Assembly: GCA_038227745.1 (NCBI GenBank)
Contig: JBBRPS010000204.1
Coordinates: 1-13,584 of the forward strand
Reading direction: 5' to 3'
Source: DASPXY01 sp038227745
Lineage (GTDB): Bacteria; Planctomycetota; Planctomycetia; Gemmatales; Gemmataceae
DNA length: 13,584 bases
A model generated the notes under the pieces. The model had not been told where the DNA came from. It searched no databases and saw only the letters and a program-made list of their open reading frames with translations. Below, piece by piece: positions 5,493 to 12,597 of the stretch; the first letter of the stretch is position 1; the number at the start of each line of letters is the position of its first letter. The position numbers and the translations under genes were made by a program.

Positions 5493-8075
5493 CTACCTCA
5501 TCTCTGCCGGGTCTTGCAATCGCCTGGCGAGCGCCACGGCGTCCGCGTGATCCGGGCGGGCGGCGAGGGCTTGCCCCACGCTGGCCAGCGCCGCGGCGCG
5601 GTCGCCACGGGCGAGTTGAATCCGTGCCGCCAGGTAATGGGCTCCGGCCGGGTCGGCGCCGTGCGCCAGCGCCCGGCGCGCGTCTGCCAGCGCGAGGTCG
5701 TACCGCCCGTGGCGGTAGTGCAGCGCGGCGCGGCTGAGGGCGGCCTCCGCGAGGTCGGGACTCAACTCCAGCGCCCGGTCGTAGTCCGCCAGCGCGTGCC
5801 GGTCGTCCCCCAGTCGCTCGTGCGCCAGCCCGCGGTTGTGCCACGCCGCCGCGGCGCCCGGCGCCAGCGCCACGCACGCCCCGAAGGCCGCCACCGCCTC
5901 GGCGTGGCGCTCGCGGCGGAAGGCGCACACGCCCTCGTAGAAATGCGGCCAGTACCCCGATGGCTCCCGCCGCGCCGCGGCCTCGAACTCCGCCGCCGCG
6001 GCGTCCAGCCTCCCCCGCCGCAGCAGCGCGCGCCCCGCGTCGCAGTGTTCCCAGGCCGTCCGCGGCGGCGGCACGGCCGCCGCCAGCCGCACCGCGCCGG
6101 CCTCGGACTGACCCAGTGCGGCGGCCAGGTCGCGCCGCACCCGCGCGAGGGCGGCGCTCGCCCCGAAGAGCCGTTCCGCCTCGTTGAGGTTCGCCAGGGC
6201 CTCGGCGCACACCTCCTTCCGGACCCCCCCGGGCGCCAGGCGCGACAGCAGTTCCGCCCGCAGCACGACCAGATCGAGGAGGTCGGTGCGCACGTCAGCC
6301 AGCGGCGCCCGGTCCGGCCCGCGGCCGTCGTGGGGCGCGAGGATGCGGTCGCGCGCCTGCCACAGGGCGCGGCAGCCTTCCTCCAGGTCCCGCACCTGCC
6401 GCTCGGGCAAGCGGTCACGGAGCGCCGCCAGGCGGAGGGCGTCGGCGAGGCGGCGCAGTCGCTTCGCCAGATCCAGCCGCCGCCCACGCCGCTGCCCTGA
6501 GCGCAGCCGGTCGGCCAAGCCGTCAGCCCCCGGGACCTCGGCGGCCAACTCCAGGCCGCGCCGAAAACGCTCCGCGGCCTTGCCGTACTCCCCCGCGTGC
6601 AGCAACTCCTCGCCGCCGGCCAGGGCCTCTTCGATGTGTCCGAGCCGCTCAACGCGCACCGCCTCCCGACGCGCGTGGTGGAGCAGGCCGGCGCCGACGC
6701 CGCTGGCGAGGAGTGCGGCGACGAGGATGAGAAGGGGCAGGGCGTGGGGACGGCGGCGGCGCCACTTGGCCCAGCGCTCGGTCAGGCTGCGGTTGGGCAC
6801 GCCGCGCAGCGGCAGGTCCGCCAAGTGCCGCCGCAGGTCCGTCGCCAGCGCCGCCGCGTCCGCGTAGCGCCGCGTCGGGTCGGCCTCCAGACACCTGTGA
6901 ACCACGTCCGCCAGCCCCACCGACACCTGACCATTCACCCGCTCCAGCCGCGGCACGGGCGTAGGCAGGGGGATCGGTCCGCCCAGCGCCTGATAGAGCA
7001 CTAACCCGAGGGAATAAAGGTCCGAGCGGCCGTCCACCGCCGTGGGGATCGGCTTGCGGGCCGAAGCCGCCTCCACGGCGGCGCGCTGCTCGGGAGCCAT
7101 GTAGAGGGGGGTGCCGCCGACGCCCCAGGGGGCCGCCTCGCCGGCGCGCAGCGGCGGCCGCGCCAGGTGGAAGTCGAGCAACATTGGCGTGGCGTCGGCG
7201 GCCAGCAGCACGTTCGATGGCTTGACGTCGAGGTGGACCAGGCCGCGCTCGTGCGCGTACTGCAACCCCTCCGCCAGGCACGCCCCCACCCACGCCACCG
7301 CCTGTCCGTACGTCGCCCGCCACAGCCGCTGCCGGGCGGGGCCGCGCGCGGACGCCCCGCCGACGGCGTCGGCGACGTGGATGGCATCGAGCGCGACCAG
7401 GAAGTCCGCGCCGGTCCGGGCCGCGGGCGGCGTCCCGGCGAAGGCGACGAGCAGGGCGTGCAGCGTGGCGCTGCCAAGGAAGGGCATGCACAGGGTGCGC
7501 CGGTCGGCGCCGGGGTCGTCCTCGGCCCAGTAGAGCGGCACGATATGGGTGTGCTGCAGCCGCGCCAGCGAGAGGTGCTCGCGGCCGCCGCGGTCGGTCA
7601 CCTTGAGGACGACCAGCCGCTCGGCCAGCGGCCGCTGTCGCGCCAGGTACACCCGCCCTTGCGCCCCCTCCCCCAGTTCGCGGAGGATGTCGAAATCGGC
7701 CGCCACCCCCGGCGGAACGCCGCCGGGGGTGGCGGCCGGCCCCGAATCGAGCAGGCCGCGGACGTCCGCCTCCCACTCGGGGAAGCGCAGCATGAGGTCT
7801 GCGGCGGGCGCGGGCTCGCCGAACTCCTCGCGCAGGGCGATCTCCTCCCGGAGCAGGCAGAGCACGGCGACGCGGTTGCCGCGCAAGTCGCGGTGACAGG
7901 CCAGGAATTCCTCGGCCAGGGGCCGCTCGCCGCGCCGCCACGCGGCCGCCATCGCCTGCGCCAGGCGGACGACCACTGCTTCCGGCAGGTCCCTGGCTGC
8001 GCCGACCGGCACCACTTCCGTCCGGGGGATCTCGTCCGGTGACGGGGCGGGGGCGTCGTCGCGTGGGGTGGTCAT
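5493..8075 (-). CDS. Membrane Ser/Thr protein kinase with C-terminal TPRs (module 1)
   Basis: The 860-residue protein has three parts. Residues 1-125 are the helical extension seen before many planctomycete kinases (AAAWRRGERPLAEEFL...). The kinase domain spans about 128-425: glycine loop GEGAQG 135-140, Lys158, Glu166, HLDVKPSN 281-288 (Asp283, Asn288), DFH 301-303, GTPLYMAPEQ 321-330. Next come RRRR and one TM helix (about 443-466), then a helical region with TPRs at about 674-850 (AWHNRGLAHERLGDDRHALA). The positive-inside rule puts the kinase in the cytoplasm and the TPR tail outside. HRD is HLD, DFG is DFH, and the activation loop has no Ser or Thr before GTP. ATG at 8075 with GAGG six nt upstream; a 100-residue upstream extension was rejected. 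It lies 94 bp downstream of the surface-protein gene, probably co-transcribed. It is a paralogue of the kinase at 10013-12565. Confidence 0.92.
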   Translation of the reverse strand: MTTPRDDAPAPSPDEIPRTEVVPVGAARDLPEAVVVRLAQAMAAAWRRGERPLAEEFLACHRDLRGNRVAVLCLLREEIALREEFGEPAPAADLMLRFPEWEADVRGLLDSGPAATPGGVPPGVAADFDILRELGEGAQGRVYLARQRPLAERLVVLKVTDRGGREHLSLARLQHTHIVPLYWAEDDPGADRRTLCMPFLGSATLHALLVAFAGTPPAARTGADFLVALDAIHVADAVGGASARGPARQRLWRATYGQAVAWVGACLAEGLQYAHERGLVHLDVKPSNVLLAADATPMLLDFHLARPPLRAGEAAPWGVGGTPLYMAPEQRAAVEAASARKPIPTAVDGRSDLYSLGLVLYQALGGPIPLPTPVPRLERVNGQVSVGLADVVHRCLEADPTRRYADAAALATDLRRHLADLPLRGVPNRSLTERWAKWRRRRPHALPLLILVAALLASGVGAGLLHHARREAVRVERLGHIEEALAGGEELLHAGEYGKAAERFRRGLELAAEVPGADGLADRLRSGQRRGRRLDLAKRLRRLADALRLAALRDRLPERQVRDLEEGCRALWQARDRILAPHDGRGPDRAPLADVRTDLLDLVVLRAELLSRLAPGGVRKEVCAEALANLNEAERLFGASAALARVRRDLAAALGQSEAGAVRLAAAVPPPRTAWEHCDAGRALLRRGRLDAAAAEFEAAARREPSGYWPHFYEGVCAFRRERHAEAVAAFGACVALAPGAAAAWHNRGLAHERLGDDRHALADYDRALELSPDLAEAALSRAALHYRHGRYDLALADARRALAHGADPAGAHYLAARIQLARGDRAAALASVGQALAARPDHADAVALARRLQDPAEMR
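7079..7319 (-). repeat. Near-identical kinase-core block, copy 1
   Basis: This 241-bp block matches 11581-11821 with four mismatches, all silent. It encodes residues 253-332 of the kinase, from the RATYGQ helix through HLDVKPSN and DFH to APEQRA. Similarity falls at once on both sides. Confidence 0.85.
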
Positions 8076-8105
8076 GGCGAACCTCGGTCGGAAGGGGAGC
8101 GATGC

Positions 8106-8143
8106 AATGGCGAGCCGGGGGCTGACGCCCCCGGCTCGCCATT
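8106..8143 (-). other. Intercistronic hairpin, 17-bp perfect stem
   Basis: AATGGCGAGCCGGGGGC (8106-8122) and its exact complement (8127-8143) flank a 4-nt TGAC loop. It lies 26 nt after the stop of the surface-protein gene and 30 nt before the kinase ATG. No U tract follows, so full termination is uncertain. It may reduce or stabilise kinase mRNA relative to the upstream gene. It could also be a dispersed palindromic repeat. Confidence 0.7.
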
Positions 8144-8169
8144 CGGAGAACCCGCGGCCAGCGCCGCCC

Positions 8170-9729
8170 TCAAGCCTCGTTGGCGCTGAAGGGGTCGTCG
8201 GTCCAGGGGCGCGGCGCCGTATCCGGCCCCGCCGCAAGGGCCACACGGCCGCGGGAGCGCTGCCGCTGGCGGCGCCCGGCCTCGGCGGCCGCCGCCCCAA
8301 CGAGCACCGCCAGCGCCCACGCCGCCCAGCCGTTCTCGCGCAGCGTGCGGGTGACTTCGCGGCCCACGTCCTCAAGGTGACTCAGGAAATGCTGGATGGC
8401 GGCCTGGAGTGCGGTCGTGTCGAGCGGCAGGCCGTCCGCCACCAGTGCGCCCCCGGGCAGCGGACCGACTTCCATGTCCGACGCGGCGGGATGGATGGCC
8501 CTGGCCTCGACCGCGGCGACCCGGACTGTCGCCGGGGGCGCGCGCCCGGGGAGTGGCACGCCGGCGACCGCGCTTGGCCGGCCGTTCTCGCCCCCCTCGG
8601 GCCGCAAGGCGGCGAGGATGGAGAGATTGGTCGTCTTGCCGGGCTCCCCCGCCGCGTTGGACCGCGTCGGGGCGATGGCGGCGACCGGATCGGCCGGCGG
8701 CAGAGCGCCCGACGGCGCCTCCTCGGGCGCCGCGGCGGTGACGGCGGGCGGCCTCTGCGCGGGGCGGCCGGTGAGCGCCTGCGGAGCCGGGTCGTCCCCG
8801 GTCGCCGCGTCCCCGTAGGTCATCACTTGCCTCATCGGGCCGAGGGCGGGGGCCTGCCTGCGGCCGACGACCGTACTCGCCGGGGCGCCCTGAGCGCCCT
8901 CGGCGACGGCGTGCGGACCGACCGCACCGCTCGCGCTGGGGCCCATCACGAGCCGTACGACCCGGGCGGCCTTTGCCACCGTGACGGCGGGTTCGGGATT
9001 CTGCCCGACCTCCGTTACCCCGACGGCGTTCGCTTCCCCCGGCGCAGCGTCGGGCCGCTCACCGCCCTGCCGCGCGTTCGGAGGGCTGGTCGCGAGGGTA
9101 TCGTCGCCCCCCACGGACCGGGAACCCTTCACCACCGACGCCGGTTCCGGTGCCGACGACTGCGACGGTTCCTCCGCCTGGGGGTCGTGGCCGTGGCCTG
9201 TCGTTTTGTCCTTCGCCACCGAACTGTGGTCGCCGACCGAATGGACTTCCTCTCCCGTCCTGTCGTCCGCGGTCGCGTGCTTCCCTTTCCCGCCCGGGCG
9301 ATTGTCTGCCGCCGGGCCTCGTGGCGCTGATTGCTCGTTGTCCGATCCCTTATCGCCGCTCTCGTGCCGGGCACCGCTGTGAGCGGGGGAACTGCCCTTG
9401 TTGCCGTTCGCAGAGGCGGCCCGGGGCGTGGAGTGCTGGTTGTCCGCTTCGGCGTCCTGCAGATGCCGAGGGCCGTGCGTCTCGGGGCCGCCGCCGTTGC
9501 CGTGCAAGGCCAGGGCGGCCGCAGGCGCGTCGTGTCTCTGGTGGACGTCCCGGGAATGAGGCACGAGGGCCAGCCGGTACTCCGCGTGGGGCGAGGCTGG
9601 GACGGCGTGTGCAGGGCCGGCGTGTACAGGGACGGCCGCACCGGATAGCAGCCGGCGGTCCTCGAGGGACTCGAGGAGCAACGCGGCCGAGACCGTGGGT
9701 CGGCGGTTGTGGGGGTGGCGTCTGGGCAT
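8170..9729 (-). CDS. LEPR-XLL-motif surface protein with C-terminal TM (module 1)
   Basis: The 519-residue protein opens with basic residues and the motif ALLLESLEDRRLLSG (16-30), a variant of the planctomycete LEPR-XLL N-terminal motif seen on exported/surface proteins. Residues 30 to about 250 are low-complexity and rich in His, Gly, Ser, Asp and Pro, so probably disordered. About 440-465 is an amphipathic helical stretch (ALQAAIQHFLSHLEDVGREV). A single TM helix follows (about 467-483), then RRQRQRSRGR and a tail ending DDPFSANEA. The expected topology is outside-TM-short cytoplasmic tail. No enzymatic motif is seen. The ATG at 9729 has AGGAGGG (9737-9743) 7 nt upstream, and a promoter lies at 9784-9812. 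The kinase gene follows on the same strand. The C-terminal cassette is shared with the protein at 12598-13584. Partner or ligand protein for the kinase is an inference. Confidence 0.82.
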   Translation of the reverse strand: MPRRHPHNRRPTVSAALLLESLEDRRLLSGAAVPVHAGPAHAVPASPHAEYRLALVPHSRDVHQRHDAPAAALALHGNGGGPETHGPRHLQDAEADNQHSTPRAASANGNKGSSPAHSGARHESGDKGSDNEQSAPRGPAADNRPGGKGKHATADDRTGEEVHSVGDHSSVAKDKTTGHGHDPQAEEPSQSSAPEPASVVKGSRSVGGDDTLATSPPNARQGGERPDAAPGEANAVGVTEVGQNPEPAVTVAKAARVVRLVMGPSASGAVGPHAVAEGAQGAPASTVVGRRQAPALGPMRQVMTYGDAATGDDPAPQALTGRPAQRPPAVTAAAPEEAPSGALPPADPVAAIAPTRSNAAGEPGKTTNLSILAALRPEGGENGRPSAVAGVPLPGRAPPATVRVAAVEARAIHPAASDMEVGPLPGGALVADGLPLDTTALQAAIQHFLSHLEDVGREVTRTLRENGWAAWALAVLVGAAAAEAGRRQRQRSRGRVALAAGPDTAPRPWTDDPFSANEA

Positions 9730-9783
9730 GGAGAGTCCCTCCTGAGTAGACGTTCCCGGATTGAGAACAGAGTTGGGCATTCT

Positions 9784-9812
9784 ACCCTAGGTCGTGTTTT
9801 CGACCCTGTCAA
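9784..9812 (-). promoter_or_regulatory. Promoter of module 1 with possible operator in the spacer
   Basis: On the minus strand a perfect TTGACA (9812-9807) is followed 17 nt later by TAGGGT (9789-9784), a weak -10. An overlapping TAGAAT (9784-9779) is closer to consensus but 22 nt away. The spacer holds an inverted repeat, GGTCG (9790-9794) and CGACC (9801-9805) around 6 nt, a possible repressor or activator site. The leader to the ATG at 9729 would be about 48 nt. Confidence 0.5.
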
Positions 9813-9822
9813 GCAACCCGGG

Positions 9823-9865
9823 AAAAAAAGCGTACGGCGACCCGAAATGGCAAGGGCCGGCACGC
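9823..9865 (-). terminator. Rho-independent terminator of module 2
   Basis: Read on the minus strand from 9865, two stem segments (GCGTGC and CGGCCC) pair with GGGTCG and GTACGC across a 10-nt loop (9853-9844), with a 2-nt bulge and two G-T wobbles. Seven T residues (9829-9823) follow at once. It sits 147 nt after the kinase stop at 10013 and just before the -35 box of module 1, so it should separate the two transcripts. Confidence 0.65.
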
Positions 9866-10012
9866 TCTGGCCGATGGGGGGAGGGGAACGGATGAAACGC
9901 ATCCGCCAAAGGCCTGCAAGCGACTTCTGCTGCAAACCCTGCGCCGGGGCCTGTTTTTTTCAGGGGCGCACGAATGAATCCGCGTCGTGAGACGAATCGA
10001 CGGAGAGAGGGG

Positions 10013-12565
10013 TTACTCGGGACGCAACTTGCGGTAGAGGGCCAGGGCTTCCGGGTGGTCGGGGCGGGCCGCGAGGACGCGCTCCAGGCTGGCCAGGGCT
10101 TCGGCACGTTCCGCGCGGGCCAGGTGGATCCGGGCGGCAAGGCAGAGCCCGCTCGCGGTTTCTCCTCCTTTTTCCAGGGCGCTGCGCACGTCCGCGAGCG
10201 CCTCCGCCTGGCGGCCCAGGCGGTGGAGGAGAGCGGCACGGTTCAGAGCGGCCTCCGCCAGGTCGGGGGCTCGCTCGAGCGCCCGGCCGTAGTCCGCCAG
10301 TGCCTGCTCGTGCTTGCCCAGCCGGTCGAGCGCCAGGCCGCGGTTGTGCCACGCCGCCGCCGACCCCGGCGCGAGTGCCGTGCAGACGCGGAACGCGGAC
10401 TCGGCGGCGGCGTGGTCGCCCCGCCGAAAGGCGCAGGCGCCGCCGTAGAAGTGCGGCCAGAAGGCGGAGGGCTCCAGGGCGGCGGCGCGCTCGAAGGCGG
10501 CGCCCGCTCCGGCCAGATCGCCTTCGTGCAGCAGGGTCCGCCCCAGGGCACAGTACTCCCAGGCGGTGCGCGCGGGCGTCTCCAGCAGCCGCAGGTCGGC
10601 GGCGCGGGCCATGTCGGTCTGCCCCAGCGCTTGCGCGAGCTCGCGGCGGGCTTGCAGCAGGGCGGCGTTGCGGCCGAACAGCCCCTCGGCCTCGGCCAGC
10701 ACCGCGAGGGCTTCCTTCCGCGCCCGGCGGGCATCGGGGCCGGCGGCGAGCCGTGCGAGCAGCTCGGCGCGGAGGACGGCCAGGTCGAGGAGGTCGGCCC
10801 GCGCTCCCCGCGCGACCTCGTCGTCGGGTTTGTCGTTTCCCGTCAGGCGGTCGCGCGCTTCCCACAACGCCCGGCAGCTCGCCTCCAGCGTGCGCACCTG
10901 CGGCTCCGGCAGGCGGTCGCCGAGGGCCGCCAGGCGGAGTGCGTCGGTGAGGCGGTGCAGCCGCTCCGCCAGGTCCAGCCGCCGCGCCTGCTGCCGGGCC
11001 GCGGCGAGGCGCCGGGCGAGAGGGGCGCTCTCGGGGGCACCCCCGGCCAGGTCGAGGCCGCGGTCAAAGACCTGCGCCGCCGCGGGGTACTGGCCGCCGC
11101 GCAGCAGCCGCTCGCCGTCCTGCAGCGCCTCCTCCGCCCGCCGCAGACGTTCCTGGGCGCGGCCCTCCCGGTCGTGGACGTGATGGACGGCGGCGCCGAC
11201 GCCGCCGGCGAGGAGGGCGGCGACGAGGATGAGGAGGGGCAGAGCATGAGGACGGCGGCGGCGCCACTTGGCCCAGCGCTCCGCCGGACTGCGGTTGGGC
11301 ACGCCGCGCAGCGGCAGGTCCGCCAGGTGCCGCCGCAGGTCCGCCGCCAGCGCCGCCGCATCCGCGTAGCGTCGCGCCGCATCGACTTCCAGGCACCTGT
11401 GGACCACGTCCGCCAGCCCCACCGACACCTGGCCGTTCACCCGCTCCAGTCGCGGCGGCCGTGCCGGCAGCGGCACCGGCCCGCCCAGCGCCTGGTACAG
11501 CACCAGCCCCAGCGAGTACACGTCCGAGCGGCCGTCCACCGCCGCGGGGACCGGCCGGGCGGTCGCCACGGTCGACGAGGCGGCGCGCTGCTCGGGGGCC
11601 ATGTAGAGGGGGGTGCCGCCGACGCCCCAGGGGGCCGCCTCGCCGGCGCGCAGCGGCGGCCGCGCCAGGTGGAAGTCGAGCAGCATTGGCGTGGCGTCGG
11701 CGGCCAGCAGCACGTTCGAGGGCTTGACGTCGAGGTGGACCAGGCCGCGCTCGTGCGCGTACTGCAACCCCTCTGCCAGGCACGCCCCCACCCACGCCAC
11801 CGCCTGTCCGTACGTCGCCCGTCCCAGCGCCTGGCGTGTCGGCCCGCGCGACGGCAGCGGAACGGCCGACCCGGCGCGGGCGCTGTCGAGGGCGGCGAGG
11901 ATGTCCTGGCCCGTGCGGTTGCCGGCAGGAGTGCGGCGGAGGTGCTGGAGGAGGCCGGCCAGCGTGAGGGTGCCGAGGAAGGGCATGCAGAGCGTACGGC
12001 GGTCGGCGCCGGGGTCGTCCTGCACCCAGTAGAGCGGGACGATGTGCGTGTGCTGTAGCCGCGCCAGCGCCAGGTGCTCGCGGCCGCCGCGATCCGTCAC
12101 CTTGAGGACGACCGGCCGATCGGCCAGCGACCGCTGTCGGGCCAGGTACACCCGCCCCTGCGCCCCGCGCCCCAGCTCGCACAGCAGTTCAAAATCGTCC
12201 AGCGGGTCGGGTTCGTCGGGCAGGGACGGCCGGCTGCCGAGGAAGTTGCGGATCTCGACCTGCAGCTCGGGGAAGCGGGCGGTCCACTCGGCCAGGGCGA
12301 TCTCCTCGCCGGCCTCCTGGCGCAGGCAGATCTCCTCGCACACCAGGCGCAGCAGGGCCTCGCGGTTGGCCCACAGGTCGGCGTGGGCGGCGAACACCTC
12401 CTCGACGCCGGGTCGGCGGCCGCACCGCCAGGCGGCGGCCATCTCCTCCGCCAGCCGGGCCACGAGGAGGCCGTCCGCGCCGGGTTGACAGGCCGGTGTC
12501 ACCACCTCGGTGCGGATACACGCCGGGTCCGGCCGGCCAGCCTGTGCGACGGGGGAAGCGCTCAT
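10013..12565 (-). CDS. Membrane Ser/Thr protein kinase with C-terminal TPRs (module 2)
   Basis: This 850-residue paralogue of the kinase at 5493-8075 has the same layout. An N-terminal helical extension covers 1-120. The kinase domain is at about 124-420: GRGAQG 132-137, Lys155, Glu163, HLDVKPSN 277-284, DFH 297-299, GTPLYMAPEQ 317-326. RRRR and a TM helix follow (about 439-460), then TPRs at about 668-845. Residues 249-328 are identical to 253-332 of module 1. The hinge-side segment at about 200-248 and the N-terminus differ. HLD and DFH substitutions are conserved, so they are a feature of the group and not a fresh mutation. Asp279, Asn284 and Asp297 remain. ATG at 12565 with GAGG (12573-12576) 7 nt upstream. 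Only 32 bp separate it from the stop of the upstream gene, so co-transcription is likely. A terminator lies downstream at 9823-9865. Confidence 0.92.
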   Translation of the reverse strand: MSASPVAQAGRPDPACIRTEVVTPACQPGADGLLVARLAEEMAAAWRCGRRPGVEEVFAAHADLWANREALLRLVCEEICLRQEAGEEIALAEWTARFPELQVEIRNFLGSRPSLPDEPDPLDDFELLCELGRGAQGRVYLARQRSLADRPVVLKVTDRGGREHLALARLQHTHIVPLYWVQDDPGADRRTLCMPFLGTLTLAGLLQHLRRTPAGNRTGQDILAALDSARAGSAVPLPSRGPTRQALGRATYGQAVAWVGACLAEGLQYAHERGLVHLDVKPSNVLLAADATPMLLDFHLARPPLRAGEAAPWGVGGTPLYMAPEQRAASSTVATARPVPAAVDGRSDVYSLGLVLYQALGGPVPLPARPPRLERVNGQVSVGLADVVHRCLEVDAARRYADAAALAADLRRHLADLPLRGVPNRSPAERWAKWRRRRPHALPLLILVAALLAGGVGAAVHHVHDREGRAQERLRRAEEALQDGERLLRGGQYPAAAQVFDRGLDLAGGAPESAPLARRLAAARQQARRLDLAERLHRLTDALRLAALGDRLPEPQVRTLEASCRALWEARDRLTGNDKPDDEVARGARADLLDLAVLRAELLARLAAGPDARRARKEALAVLAEAEGLFGRNAALLQARRELAQALGQTDMARAADLRLLETPARTAWEYCALGRTLLHEGDLAGAGAAFERAAALEPSAFWPHFYGGACAFRRGDHAAAESAFRVCTALAPGSAAAWHNRGLALDRLGKHEQALADYGRALERAPDLAEAALNRAALLHRLGRQAEALADVRSALEKGGETASGLCLAARIHLARAERAEALASLERVLAARPDHPEALALYRKLRPE
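11581..11821 (-). repeat. Near-identical kinase-core block, copy 2
   Basis: This is the partner of 7079-7319 at an offset of 4502 bp, with four silent differences in 241 bp. It encodes residues 249-328 of the module 2 kinase. Confidence 0.85.
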
Positions 12566-12597
12566 ATGGTGTCCTCGCCAGGGGGCCGAAGCCTCGC

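Noticed and set aside
8076..8375. 100-residue N-terminal extension of kinase 1
   Set aside because: It would read through the intercistronic hairpin and overlap the end of the surface-protein gene. It is Arg/Pro/Ala-rich, and the ATG at 8075 has a ribosome site.
8068..9330. 420-codon plus-strand open frame
   Set aside because: It is antisense to the LEPR-XLL-motif gene, which has promoter, ribosome site, N-terminal motif and TM segment. The plus frame has none of these.
9950..9964. CCTG-T7-CAGG as a terminator
   Set aside because: Only four base pairs, and the T run is the loop rather than a tail. The hairpin with seven T residues at 9823-9865 is much stronger.
9709..9990. 93-codon plus-strand frame in the inter-module gap
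   Set aside because: It crosses the minus-strand promoter and terminator, has no ribosome site and no recognisable domain.
9974..12058. 694-codon plus-strand open frame opposite kinase 2
   Set aside because: It lies antisense to a gene with clear kinase and TPR motifs. Low-complexity composition and a matching shadow opposite kinase 1 (5193-6500, 7167-8042) show it mirrors the coding strand.
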